Source of the DNA: an uncultured Eubacteriales bacterium
GTDB taxonomy: Bacteria; Bacillota; Clostridia; Christensenellales; UBA1242
Length of the DNA: 15,177 nucleotides
Assembly (NCBI GenBank): GCA_948514155.1
Contig: CAOQYA010000012.1
Span: 1-15,177 of the forward strand
Direction: 5' to 3'
Below, piece by piece: positions 6,497-14,964 of this stretch. The notes under the pieces are model-generated. The model was not told the DNA's origin, searched no databases, and was given only the letters and a program-made list of their open reading frames with translations. Both the position numbers and the translations under genes were made by a program. Position 1 is the stretch's first letter; each line of letters opens with the position of its first letter.

Positions 6497-9334
6497 ATGG
6501 ACGAAAATATAAAAATTGTTGGGGCTAAGGAAAATAATTTAAAAAACATTGACCTTACAATTCCTCGCGATAAACTTATTGTTTTCACTGGAGTGAGCGG
6601 CTCTGGAAAGAGTTCGCTTGCTTTTGGCACGATTTTCGCAGAGGGGCAGAGAAGATATATAGAAAGCCTTTCCTCATATGCCAGAATGTTTTTGGGGCAG
6701 GCGCAGAAGCCTGATGTTGAGGCTATTGACGGGCTTTCGCCGGCAATTTCGATTGACCAAAAGACCACCAATCACAACCCCCGCTCAACAGTTGGAACGG
6801 TGACTGAAATATACGATTATCTCCGTCTTTTATTCGCCAGAGTGGGCACAGCATATTGTCCGCACTGCCACAAAGCGATCTCTCGCCAGACAATCGACCA
6901 GATTGTTGAGGATGTTATTTCCCGACCAGAGGGAACAAAGCTGACAATCTTGAGCCCAGTCGTGCGCAAGGAAAAGGGAGCGTTTGCCAAACTTTTTGAA
7001 AGCCTTAAAAAGAGCGGCTATGTTCGCGTTTTAGTGGACGGCAACATGTGGACACTTGACGAAGAGATTGTGCTTGATAAAAATCTTAAGCATGAAATTA
7101 AAGTGGTTATCGACAGGCTGATTTTGAAAGAGGGTGTGCAAGGGCGTTTGTCGGAGAGTTTGGAGGCAGCACTTAAACTTGCCGACGGACTTGCCGTTGT
7201 CGATTTTGACGGGGCGGAGGAGCTTTACTCCACCAATTATTCCTGCCCAACTTGTGGCTGGACACTGGAAGAAATCACGCCAAGGCTATTTTCTTTCAAC
7301 GCGCCATTTGGCGCCTGCCCGAACTGCTCGGGACTTGGCGAGATTGCCGACATCGACGAAAGTTTAGTGCTTAAAAACTCCCACCTTTCTGTGGAGCAGG
7401 GCGCATTCAACATCACCGGCTGGAGATATGAGCCGGGCAGCATGGCGAAACTCTATTTCGATGCGCTTTCACAAAAATATGACATTCCTCTTGATAAACC
7501 TGTTAAGGACCTGCCACGAAAAATGATTGATATCTTCCTATATGGCAATGGCGGGGAGAAAATGGACATCTTTGGCAGCGACCATCGCAACAAAATGGAG
7601 GAGCGCTTCCGCGGCAGCCACGCACTTTCTTTTGAGGGACTGATAAACAATTTAAAGCGTCGTCTGGCAGAAACAAAAAGCGAGTTCATGCGCTTTGAAA
7701 TCGGCAAGTTTTTAAGAAATCAAACTTGCAAAGTTTGTCACGGCAAAAGGCTGAATGAGTCGGCGCTTGCCGTTAAAATTGAGGGGAGAGATATAATTGA
7801 TTTCTGCAACATGCCTGTCAGCGAGCTTTTGCCATTTATAGAAAATCTCAAACTGTCAAAATACAAAATGAACATTGCCGAAAGCATTTTGAAAGAAATT
7901 AAGGCAAGACTTAACTTTCTTTCGGATGTGGGGCTGGGATATCTCACTCTTTCACGCTCGGCGGAGACCCTTTCGGGCGGCGAGTCGCAGCGCATCAGGC
8001 TGGCAACGCAGATTGGCTCGGGGCTTGTGGGCGTGCTTTACATTCTTGACGAGCCAAGCATCGGCCTGCATCAGCGCGACAACGAAAAACTGCTTTCAAC
8101 GCTGAAAAATCTTCGCGACCTTGGCAACACGCTGATTGTTGTCGAGCATGACGAAGACACCATGCGCGAAGCCGATTGGATTGTGGATGTTGGCCCATAT
8201 GCCGGCGTTCATGGCGGCGAGATTGTTGCAAATGGCCCATATGAAGAGGTGATTAAGAGCGAAAACTCGATAACTGCCAAATTTTTGCGGGGCGAGGAAA
8301 AGATTGAAATTCCGTCCTCGCGCAGACAGCCGTCGGGCTATTTAAAAGTTTTCGGGGCGGCCGAGAACAATCTTAAAAACATGAATGTTGACATTCCGCT
8401 TGGCGTGCTCACCCTTGTGACGGGTGTTTCGGGCAGCGGCAAATCGAGCCTTGTTAACGAGGTGATTTATCCATATCTTTCAAACGCATTAAATGGGGCA
8501 AGACTGGAAAAGGGCAAGTTTGACAAAATCGAAGGGGTGGAAAATTTGGATAAAGTTATCTGCATCGACCAAGCGCCAATTGGCAGAACGCCTCGCTCTA
8601 ACCCTGCAACCTACACCGGAGTGTTTACTCCGATAAGGGAACTTTTTGCTGCAACTCAAGACGCAAAGTTGCGCGGCTTTACTTCCAGCCGATTTTCTTT
8701 CAATGTTAAGGGCGGAAGATGTGAGGCCTGCGACGGCGGCGGCGTGAAGGAAATTGAAATGTATTTTCTTCCGGACATCACTGTGCCGTGCGAAGTGTGC
8801 AAGGGCAAGCGTTACAATCATGAGACGCTGGAAGTTAAATATAAAGGCAAGACGATAAGCGAAGTGCTGGAAATGACGGTGGAAGAAGCATTGAATTTCT
8901 TCGGTGTTGTGCCTTCGATTAAAAACAAACTTCAGGCGCTATATGATGTGGGACTTTCATACATCACTCTTGGCCAGCCGGCAACAACTCTTTCGGGCGG
9001 CGAAGCACAAAGAGTGAAACTGGCAACAGAACTTGCTAAACGCGAGACCGGCAAAACTTTCTACATTCTCGACGAGCCGACAACCGGCCTGCATATGTTT
9101 GATGTTAAAAAGCTTGTTTCTATTTTAAACAGACTTGTTGGCAACGGCAACAGCGTGCTTGTTATCGAGCACAATTTGGATGTGATTAAGTGTGCAGACC
9201 AGATAATCGACCTCGGCCCTGAAGGCGGCTCGGGCGGAGGCGAGGTGGTGGCCACCGGCACGCCGGAAGAGGTGGCGAAAAATCCTAAATCTTTCACCGG
9301 ACAATTCTTAAAAAAGATTTTGGAGAAGAATTAA
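6497..9334 (+). CDS. uvrA: Excinuclease ABC subunit A (UvrA)
   Basis: 945 residues, full length. UvrA is the dimeric ABC-type ATPase that finds bulky DNA lesions and loads UvrB. Both ATPase halves are intact: Walker A GVSGSGKS at 32-39 and 643-650, and ABC signatures LSGGE at 492-496 and 832-836, each followed by a Walker B (YILDEPSIGLH and YILDEPTTGLH). The zinc-binding cysteines are visible: CPHCHK, the CPTCGW/CPNCSG pair in the first half, CKVCHGKR, and CEACDGGG...CEVCKGKR in the second half. The ATG lies two bases after the TIM-barrel stop, with AAAAAGGA overlapping the end of that gene, indicating translational coupling. Last gene of the uvr operon; no clear hairpin terminator follows, and the walJ promoter begins within about 20 bases. 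Confidence 0.98.
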   Translation: MDENIKIVGAKENNLKNIDLTIPRDKLIVFTGVSGSGKSSLAFGTIFAEGQRRYIESLSSYARMFLGQAQKPDVEAIDGLSPAISIDQKTTNHNPRSTVGTVTEIYDYLRLLFARVGTAYCPHCHKAISRQTIDQIVEDVISRPEGTKLTILSPVVRKEKGAFAKLFESLKKSGYVRVLVDGNMWTLDEEIVLDKNLKHEIKVVIDRLILKEGVQGRLSESLEAALKLADGLAVVDFDGAEELYSTNYSCPTCGWTLEEITPRLFSFNAPFGACPNCSGLGEIADIDESLVLKNSHLSVEQGAFNITGWRYEPGSMAKLYFDALSQKYDIPLDKPVKDLPRKMIDIFLYGNGGEKMDIFGSDHRNKMEERFRGSHALSFEGLINNLKRRLAETKSEFMRFEIGKFLRNQTCKVCHGKRLNESALAVKIEGRDIIDFCNMPVSELLPFIENLKLSKYKMNIAESILKEIKARLNFLSDVGLGYLTLSRSAETLSGGESQRIRLATQIGSGLVGVLYILDEPSIGLHQRDNEKLLSTLKNLRDLGNTLIVVEHDEDTMREADWIVDVGPYAGVHGGEIVANGPYEEVIKSENSITAKFLRGEEKIEIPSSRRQPSGYLKVFGAAENNLKNMNVDIPLGVLTLVTGVSGSGKSSLVNEVIYPYLSNALNGARLEKGKFDKIEGVENLDKVICIDQAPIGRTPRSNPATYTGVFTPIRELFAATQDAKLRGFTSSRFSFNVKGGRCEACDGGGVKEIEMYFLPDITVPCEVCKGKRYNHETLEVKYKGKTISEVLEMTVEEALNFFGVVPSIKNKLQALYDVGLSYITLGQPATTLSGGEAQRVKLATELAKRETGKTFYILDEPTTGLHMFDVKKLVSILNRLVGNGNSVLVIEHNLDVIKCADQIIDLGPEGGSGGGEVVATGTPEEVAKNPKSFTGQFLKKILEKN

Positions 9335-9352
9335 AAAAGCGACTAAGCCACC

Positions 9353-9381
9353 TTGCAAAACGACAAAAAAAGTGTTAGAAT
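9353..9381 (+). promoter_or_regulatory. Promoter of walJ placed for a leaderless mRNA
   Basis: -35 TTGCAA (9353-9358), 17-bp spacer, -10 TAGAAT (9376-9381). The ATG begins at 9388, six bases after the -10, where transcription should start. No Shine-Dalgarno lies between. The downstream gene is therefore predicted to be translated from a leaderless transcript. Confidence 0.7.
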
Positions 9382-9387
9382 AAAAAC

Positions 9388-10170
9388 ATGCGAGTTATTA
9401 ACTTAGCGTCGGGCAGCGACGGAAACATGACATATGTGGAAAGCGAAAATGTCAAGATTTTAGTTGACATAGGTCTTTCACGTGCTCAGGCCGAAAAAAG
9501 GCTGGCGCTTATCGGCGTTGACCCAGCAAGCATCGACGTGATTTTGGTCACCCATGAGCACAACGACCACATTAAGGGAGTGGACGAGTTTTCTTTAAAA
9601 CATGACAAGCCGATTTTTGCGCACAAGAGCGTGTGGGAAAACATGAAATTTAAACTTCAAAGAACGCCTGTCAAAAATCGCAGATTTTTCGAGACAGAAA
9701 ACTTTAATTTAAGGGATGTCTCTGTCACTGCGGTGCCTCTTCCGCACGATGTGCCGTGCTTTGGATATGTTTTTGAAAAAAACGGGGCGAAAATAAGTAT
9801 TTTGACCGATGTTGGACATACTAACGACAGAATACTCGACAGTATTCGTGGAAGCCAACTGGTCTACCTTGAAGCAAACTATGACAAAATCATGCTTAAA
9901 GAGGGCAAAAGATATCCGCTTGCGCTCAAACACAGAATTTCGGGCGGAAGGGGACATCTTTCCAACGACGAGTGTGCTGTGCTTATCAAACATCTTGTTG
10001 AAAGCGGCAGCAGACAGATTGTGCTCTCTCATTTAAGCAAAGAGAACAATCGCCCAGCCCTTGCATATTCCTACATATCGGACAAACTGAAAAGTTATGG
10101 AATTATCGAGGGCGTGCATGTTAAAATCGATGTGGCAAGCCCACTTCCGGGCACGCTGTTTAAGCTTTAA
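9388..10170 (+). CDS. walJ: WalJ/YycJ-type metallo-beta-lactamase-fold hydrolase
   Basis: 260 residues. It opens with the family's typical strand INLASGSDGN, then the metal-binding motif H56-E-H58-N-D60-H61 (VTHEHNDHIKG). Further conserved features are ILTDVGHTND, VYLEANYD near residue 160, the HRISGGRGHLSND loop and a late SHLSKENN. This is the WalJ/YycJ branch of the metallo-beta-lactamase fold. In Bacillus and relatives the gene sits in the walRK cell-wall regulon operon, and the enzyme has been linked to DNA metabolism and to replication/division coordination; its substrate is not well defined. Here it is separate from any walRK but still followed by an htrA gene 35 bases downstream, as in Bacillus. 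The start is fixed by family conservation, although no Shine-Dalgarno precedes it. Confidence 0.92.
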   Translation: MRVINLASGSDGNMTYVESENVKILVDIGLSRAQAEKRLALIGVDPASIDVILVTHEHNDHIKGVDEFSLKHDKPIFAHKSVWENMKFKLQRTPVKNRRFFETENFNLRDVSVTAVPLPHDVPCFGYVFEKNGAKISILTDVGHTNDRILDSIRGSQLVYLEANYDKIMLKEGKRYPLALKHRISGGRGHLSNDECAVLIKHLVESGSRQIVLSHLSKENNRPALAYSYISDKLKSYGIIEGVHVKIDVASPLPGTLFKL

Positions 10171-10205
10171 GATTTCTTTGTGTGGCTTCCTTGAAAGGGG
10201 AGAAT

Positions 10206-11216
10206 ATGAAGAAATTTTTTTGTTCCACACTAAGCGCTGCGCTCTTGGCAACTCTTGCACTCACTGGCTGCGGAAATATGGAAGCGGCTGACCCGACAGT
10301 TGATATGTCAATCAGGCAAATCACATCCGAAAGTTCGGCCTCGGCCACCGAGATGCTCACCGAAGCCAGAAGCGCCGTTGTGGGAATATCGGTGTCGCTT
10401 TCGGACGGCTATGCAATCGGCAGCGGCGTTGCAATCACAGACGGGGGACTGATAATCACAAACAATCATGTTGTGGAGGGAGGCCGCGGCATCACTCTTT
10501 ATTATGCCGACAAAACAACCGGCACGGGCAAAGTGCTTTGGACAGACCCCGGCCTCGACCTTGCTGTTGTGCGCTCTTCGAGGCAAATTCCATATCTTGA
10601 CACTTTCACTTCTCCGCTTGAGATAGGCGAGGAAGTTTATGCACTTGGCACGCCGCTGACGCTTGAATTTAAGCACACCGTCACTCACGGCATTGTGAGT
10701 GCGATAAACAGAACGCTGGAAGTTGACAGCAGCGCCGGCCCAAGTTTCTTGCAGAGCCTCATTCAGCACGATGCACCAATTAACCCCGGAAATTCCGGCG
10801 GGCCGTTGATTAACGCCCGCGGACAAGTTGTTGGCATTAACACTTTGAAAGCAACTGAGGGCGAGGGCATTGGCTTTGCTGTGCCAATCGAGATTGGCAA
10901 GATTGTTGTTGAACAGCTTAAAGCCGACTATGACTATGACACTCCATATGCCGGCGTGTTTGGCTTTGATAGTGACATTGCTCGCGTGCACGGCGAAAAC
11001 TTTAATGGCGAGGGCGTGTATGTTGTTTCTGTTGACGGCCCGGCCGTTAAATCGGGAATTCAGAAGGGTGATTTAGTCACAAAGTTTGGCGATTTTGAAG
11101 TCAAGGACCTGCTTTCTTTGCGCAAGGCGATATTGTCATATAAAGCAGGCGACAGCGTGCATATTAAATTCACCAGGGCAGGAAAGGCTCAGGAAGGGCT
11201 TGTAACACTGCAATAA
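10206..11216 (+). CDS. htrA: HtrA/DegP-like serine protease with PDZ domain, lipoprotein-anchored
   Basis: 336 residues. A lipoprotein signal peptide (MKKFFCS... with lipobox LTGC, Cys22) should attach it to the outer face of the membrane. The trypsin-like domain has the full triad: H88 (TNNHVV), D118 (GLDLAVV) and S197 (NPGNSGGPL). One PDZ domain follows from about residue 245 (GVYVVSVDGPAVKSGIQKGDLV). HtrA proteases degrade or refold damaged exported proteins. Firmicute HtrA proteins are usually held by an N-terminal transmembrane helix, so the lipid anchor is a variation. The ATG at 10206 has AAGGGGAG just upstream; an in-frame TTG at 10182 would place residues before the signal peptide and is rejected. 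It is likely co-transcribed with walJ. Confidence 0.95.
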   Translation: MKKFFCSTLSAALLATLALTGCGNMEAADPTVDMSIRQITSESSASATEMLTEARSAVVGISVSLSDGYAIGSGVAITDGGLIITNNHVVEGGRGITLYYADKTTGTGKVLWTDPGLDLAVVRSSRQIPYLDTFTSPLEIGEEVYALGTPLTLEFKHTVTHGIVSAINRTLEVDSSAGPSFLQSLIQHDAPINPGNSGGPLINARGQVVGINTLKATEGEGIGFAVPIEIGKIVVEQLKADYDYDTPYAGVFGFDSDIARVHGENFNGEGVYVVSVDGPAVKSGIQKGDLVTKFGDFEVKDLLSLRKAILSYKAGDSVHIKFTRAGKAQEGLVTLQ

Positions 11217-11241
11217 TCACCAAAAAAATCGCATTTACCCC

Positions 11242-11270
11242 TTGAATTTAGCATTAAATAGTGATATAAT
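11242..11270 (+). promoter_or_regulatory. Strong promoter of the 659-aa orphan gene
   Basis: -35 TTGAAT (11242-11247), 17-bp spacer, perfect -10 TATAAT (11265-11270). The leader of about 14 nt carries AAGGAGAGGG directly before the ATG at 11292. Unlike the walJ, fba and hflX promoters, this one leaves room for a Shine-Dalgarno. Confidence 0.8.
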
Positions 11271-11291
11271 AGATGCATAAGGAGAGGGAAA

Positions 11292-13271
11292 ATGACAATT
11301 TCAGAATTATTGAATTCACATTTTTCGGGAGACTTAAAAAAAGAGGCGCTAACGCCTGATAAACTTAGAAAAGCAGCAAAACAGACTTTTAAAGTGCAAG
11401 ATTTGTCACATAAGGAGAGGGCAACTCTCCTTTCTGTCATTTCAACTTCTTTCAAAATGGAAGGCAAAGAGCACAAATATTATTATCGAAACATGAAGCA
11501 GGTGGAAAAAGATTTAAGGCAACTTCTCACCGGCGGAATTTTTGGCGAAGAAAAAGCGGAAAAGAAATTTGAAAGCAACAAGGCCGAATATCTTGCCAAA
11601 AAGGCGGAGGCTAAAGAGGGGCAGATTGTTTTGCCAGAGTTTAACGAAAATCATTCGCTTATGCGCTCGGCGCTAGTTTACATGCACGCAATTCACGAAC
11701 TCGACGAAATTAAAAAACATTCTCGTGGCAATCAAAAAACTTTTACATTCACAAATCTTGCAAGTCAAGAGGCTATGAAAGCAACTGAGACGCAAAAGAT
11801 TATTTTAACATCTCTTGTTGAAAGCATTGGCAGGGCGGCTAAGAAGCATAATGAAACTGCCGAAGAAGAACAAAAGATTTCTGACGCTGAAAAAGACAGC
11901 ATAATATATCTTGCTTCCATGCTTGTGCTTCAAAACTTAAACAATGAGCGCGAAAAAGAGAACAAAGAAGAGACGGCACTTGCAATTGAAGAGGCTTTTG
12001 GGGCAATGGTGCCATATCTGGCATATAGCATAAGCGAGAGCGTTTTTGGCAAGTCTAATTCACGCATATTTAATTTCGCAACAAAACTTGCAAAAGAGCG
12101 AATTGCTCAAATTAACAGCGTGCTTACAGAGAAAAATCAATTTGCTGATAATGTTATCAAAAACTTTAGTGATGCTAAACTTAGTTATTTAATTTCCAAA
12201 AGCGCTGAAGAATTCACCGACCTTCGCGTGTCTTTCGACGAGCAAGGGTCAAACTTTTCATTCTCCGAAATCGACGAAAAGGGCTATGAGCGTTTCTTTA
12301 GAACAATCAAACGCCCAGAGAATGAAGAGCAGGCAAGCCAAGCATTTAAGTCGCAAGAACTTTCAACTGTGCTTTCCGGCTTTGCATTTTTAGACTACAA
12401 AATGCTGGAAGACGAAGAAGACCGCGATATCGACACCTTTACAGAGGCCGCACAGATGCTGCTTACAAATCTGCTGATTGTGGAAAATATAAATTTTTCG
12501 GAAAACATCAAAAAAAGTTTGCAACAGATTTTTGTTATTCCTTTCATTCAAGCCTATTCAAAACTTAGTCAAGCTCAGCAAAAAGAAATCAGAAAAGGCG
12601 CTTTAGAGAACATTGTTGAGTTCAACGATTTCTTAGACAGAGATGTGGCCAAAGTTTATAACATTGCAGACTATGGCATCAACAAACTTCCAATCACAAA
12701 CAAACGCTTTGGCGCTGTTGCTGATTTCTTTAGGACAAAGGTTAAAGAAGAACTTGAGGCCTATGTTCCATTTAGGAAGTGGAAGAGGGGAAGCGTTAGA
12801 GCGGCCAAGAAAATTGGACAACAGCAACAAACTAGCGATGCGACGGAAATCACCATAAAGAGAATAACGAACACTGTCATTCGAGCATACAGAGACGAGT
12901 CTATCACAGAGAATAAGTTCACGCTGAAGATGTTTGCTGGGCCACTTCCCGAAGATATCAAACTTCCGAAAATCTTCGACGAGGAAAATATGGACGAACA
13001 AGAACTTGAAATTGCGTCAAAAATTCTCGAGAAGATTTACACGGAAACTTACAGGCGCTTTAAAGCATTTAGAGATGCAACTATCGACCCGGAGACGAAA
13101 AAGTCTAAGCGATTTACAAGGGAAGAAAGGCACCAACTTTTTGAGCAATACAACATCACCAGCGAAGACGCTGAGGTGCTTGCAAATGAGACTTTGATAG
13201 AGTTCTTTGAAAACCCGGAGGCTGAAAAACCAGTTGAGGCCGAAGCGGCAGCTGACGAACTTGGAAAATAG
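11292..13271 (+). CDS. Unrecognised 659-aa helical, highly charged cytoplasmic protein
   Basis: 659 residues, unrecognised. There is no signal peptide and no clear membrane segment. The composition is rich in Glu, Lys, Ala and Leu with long predicted helices, so it is probably an all-helical cytoplasmic protein. The N-terminus (MTISELLNSHFSGDLKKEAL) starts as a helix. A Lys/Glu-rich region spans about residues 85-115, and ALAIEEAFGAMVPYLAYSIS is an amphipathic stretch near residue 235. A basic patch FRKWKRGSVRAAKK near residue 500 is followed by a Gln run, and the tail is acidic and Ala-rich (EAEKPVEAEAAADELGK). The strong promoter, good ribosome site and dedicated terminator argue for a well expressed single-gene unit. 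It could be a scaffold or structural protein; no enzyme motif was seen. Confidence 0.88.
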   Translation: MTISELLNSHFSGDLKKEALTPDKLRKAAKQTFKVQDLSHKERATLLSVISTSFKMEGKEHKYYYRNMKQVEKDLRQLLTGGIFGEEKAEKKFESNKAEYLAKKAEAKEGQIVLPEFNENHSLMRSALVYMHAIHELDEIKKHSRGNQKTFTFTNLASQEAMKATETQKIILTSLVESIGRAAKKHNETAEEEQKISDAEKDSIIYLASMLVLQNLNNEREKENKEETALAIEEAFGAMVPYLAYSISESVFGKSNSRIFNFATKLAKERIAQINSVLTEKNQFADNVIKNFSDAKLSYLISKSAEEFTDLRVSFDEQGSNFSFSEIDEKGYERFFRTIKRPENEEQASQAFKSQELSTVLSGFAFLDYKMLEDEEDRDIDTFTEAAQMLLTNLLIVENINFSENIKKSLQQIFVIPFIQAYSKLSQAQQKEIRKGALENIVEFNDFLDRDVAKVYNIADYGINKLPITNKRFGAVADFFRTKVKEELEAYVPFRKWKRGSVRAAKKIGQQQQTSDATEITIKRITNTVIRAYRDESITENKFTLKMFAGPLPEDIKLPKIFDEENMDEQELEIASKILEKIYTETYRRFKAFRDATIDPETKKSKRFTREERHQLFEQYNITSEDAEVLANETLIEFFENPEAEKPVEAEAAADELGK

Positions 13272-13304
13272 AAAAAAAGAAGTTGATTTCAACTTCTTTT
13301 TTTT
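13272..13304. terminator. Bidirectional rho-independent terminator between convergent genes
   Basis: Stem GAAGTTGA (13279-13286) with TCAACTTC (13289-13296), flanked by seven A on the left and eight T on the right. It can therefore end transcription in both directions. It begins immediately after the stop of the 659-aa gene and abuts the TAA (13303-13305, minus strand) of the aldolase gene, so it serves both. Confidence 0.9.
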
Positions 13305-14223
13305 ATGCCTGGCCGGCGGAGTTTAACAGATTTTTGATTTTGTTGGAAACAACTTCCCTCATGTTTGCTTGACCGAGTGCGATATATTTCCTTTGGTCGA
13401 AGTTTTCCGGCTTCTCGATAAGCGAGCGGCGCACGCCTTCTGTGAAAGCAATGCGAAGGTCGGTGTCGGTGTTAATTTTAACAACATTGTGCTCTGTTAG
13501 CGCTTTTTTTGTAAGTTTTTCGTCCACGCCAACAGGGCTGCCCAGTTTGCCACCCAAGTTGTTCACCCGCTCCACCATTTTAGGGTCAACCGAAGACGCG
13601 CCGTGCAGCACAAGCGGGAAGGAGGGGAGAAGTTTTTCGATTTCTGAAAGAATGTCAAACTTTAACTCCGCTTTGCCCTTGAACTTATATGCCCCGTGAC
13701 TGGTGCCGATGGCAACGGCAAGGCTGTCAACTCCCGTTTTTTCCACAAAAGTTTTGGCTTGAAGAGGGTCCGTGAAATGGCCGTGCTCGCTTGTGACATT
13801 ATCTTCCGTGCCTTTAAGCTGGCCAAGTTCTGCCTCGACTTGCACACCCTTTTTGTGGGCATATGCGGCAACTTTTTTGGAAAGGCGCACATTATCTTCA
13901 AAAGGCAGCGCGCTTGCATCTATCATAACGCTGTCGAAGCCAAGGTCGACAGCCTTTTTGCAACTTTCAAAACTTTGGCCGTGGTCGAGATGCAAAAATA
14001 TTGGCGCTTTGAACTCTTTTTTGGCAATTTTGACGCAAGAGGTGATATATTCTTCGCCCATGAATGCCATTGCGCCCTCGCTGACTGCCACAATCACCGG
14101 ACTTTTGTTTTCTTCGGCTGCTGCGCAGATTGCTTTCAGCCCTTCTAAGTTAGAGAAATTGAAGGCGCCCAGCGCGAAGCCTTTTTTGTTGGCTTTTTTA
14201 TAATAAAACAATAAATCTTTCAT
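13303..14223 (-). CDS. fba: Class II fructose-bisphosphate aldolase
   Basis: 306 residues. It cleaves fructose-1,6-bisphosphate to glyceraldehyde-3-phosphate and dihydroxyacetone phosphate in glycolysis, and does the reverse in gluconeogenesis, in the cytoplasm. Family marks: GFALGAFNFSNLEG at the start; HLDHG with catalytic D80 and zinc ligand H81; GFDSVMIDAS; E132 in VEAELGQLKG; GTSHGAYKF with H176; LVLHGASS with H207; and VVKINTDTDLR. This is the shorter class IIB type; a tagatose-bisphosphate aldolase of the same fold cannot be excluded. The start at 14223 (MKDLLFYYKKA) is chosen by family conservation. An in-frame ATG at 14262 would contain the promoter and adds non-conserved residues. 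No Shine-Dalgarno precedes the start, and the -10 box lies seven bases upstream, pointing to a leaderless mRNA. Confidence 0.96.
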   Translation of the reverse strand: MKDLLFYYKKANKKGFALGAFNFSNLEGLKAICAAAEENKSPVIVAVSEGAMAFMGEEYITSCVKIAKKEFKAPIFLHLDHGQSFESCKKAVDLGFDSVMIDASALPFEDNVRLSKKVAAYAHKKGVQVEAELGQLKGTEDNVTSEHGHFTDPLQAKTFVEKTGVDSLAVAIGTSHGAYKFKGKAELKFDILSEIEKLLPSFPLVLHGASSVDPKMVERVNNLGGKLGSPVGVDEKLTKKALTEHNVVKINTDTDLRIAFTEGVRRSLIEKPENFDQRKYIALGQANMREVVSNKIKNLLNSAGQA

Positions 14224-14230
14224 GCGACAA

Positions 14231-14258
14231 ATTATAGCACATTTTCGCACTTTTCCAA
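14231..14258 (-). promoter_or_regulatory. Promoter of fba placed for a leaderless mRNA
   Basis: On the minus strand: -35 TTGGAA (14253-14258), 16-bp spacer, perfect -10 TATAAT (14231-14236). Only seven bases (14224-14230) separate the -10 box from the aldolase ATG, so transcription should start at or next to the start codon. Confidence 0.7.
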
Positions 14259-14285
14259 ACATAAAAAAAGAGTTAAGGAGGAAAT

Positions 14286-14957
14286 ATGAAAAAGATTTTT
14301 GTTGCAGGGCTCTGCCTTGCGCCGATGCTTGCTTTGTTTGGATGCGGGCAAACAGACTGCCAGACGCTTGTTAGAGAGAATATGTCCGAAAGAAGCGATG
14401 TCTATTATTTTTCGGACAACGCCGACTTTCTTGTTTCTGTCTGCTCGGGGCAGAGAGAGGAAAAATATGCATATGACGGCAAAAGCGATAAAAAGGTGGA
14501 TTTTGCACTTGTTATCGCCGAACTTTCGCAGGCTCAAGACGAAATGGTGAAAGTTACGATTAACGGAGTGGAGAGCGACCTTATTCTTGAATACAACTAT
14601 CGCACCGGCAAGCATATGGCCGACCTTGAAAGAAAAATTGGCGACGAGGAAGAAATCTCTATCACTTACATGGACAAGACTGCTTCTTTAAAATGCAAAA
14701 GTAAAGATTTCAAAGTTTCGGCGGACCAGGCGATTGAACTTGGCATGAAAAACCTTGAGGAGTTTATTTCTCCGCTCTGTCAGGGTAAGAATTTTAAGGG
14801 AGAGTGCTATCTTAAAATCATGGACGGGCTTTCCGGCGGGACAAGCGAGCCGCTTTGGCTGTTTAGCGTGCTTGATGAAAAAGGCGAGATGAAAAATGTT
14901 ATTATTTCAACTAACGAGCCGATTGTGCTTGCAGACGGAAAACAAAACATGCTATAA
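14286..14957 (+). CDS. Unrecognised lipoprotein, 223 aa
   Basis: 223 residues. The N-terminus is a lipoprotein signal peptide (MKKIFVAGLCLAPMLALFGC, lipobox ending at Cys20), so the mature protein should be tethered outside the membrane. The rest is a hydrophilic, beta-strand-like domain: YYFSDNADFLVSVCSGQREE, then VDFALVIAELS, VKVTINGVESDLILEYNY, and a second part with a helix around SADQAIELGMKNLEEFI. I recognise the lipoprotein class but not a functional family. The start has a near-perfect Shine-Dalgarno, TAAGGAGGA. It is divergent from the aldolase gene; no clear promoter for it was found in the roughly 60-bp gap. Its last codons overlap the -10 box of the downstream hflX gene. Confidence 0.87.
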   Translation: MKKIFVAGLCLAPMLALFGCGQTDCQTLVRENMSERSDVYYFSDNADFLVSVCSGQREEKYAYDGKSDKKVDFALVIAELSQAQDEMVKVTINGVESDLILEYNYRTGKHMADLERKIGDEEEISITYMDKTASLKCKSKDFKVSADQAIELGMKNLEEFISPLCQGKNFKGECYLKIMDGLSGGTSEPLWLFSVLDEKGEMKNVIISTNEPIVLADGKQNML

Positions 14958-14958
14958 T
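14929..14958 (+). promoter_or_regulatory. Promoter of hflX overlapping the upstream stop codon
   Basis: Perfect -10 TATAAT (14953-14958), whose first five bases include the TAA stop (14955-14957) of the lipoprotein gene; a weak -35 TTGCAG (14929-14934) lies 18 bp upstream. The ATG at 14965 begins six bases after the -10, again suggesting a leaderless mRNA. A GGAG at 14960-14963 is only one base from the ATG, too close for normal Shine-Dalgarno use. Confidence 0.55.
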
Positions 14959-14964
14959 CGGAGT

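Noticed and set aside
14224..14262. Upstream ATG start for the aldolase at 14262
   Set aside because: The extra 13 residues are not conserved and would translate through the TATAAT box. The family begins with the MKDLL-like sequence.
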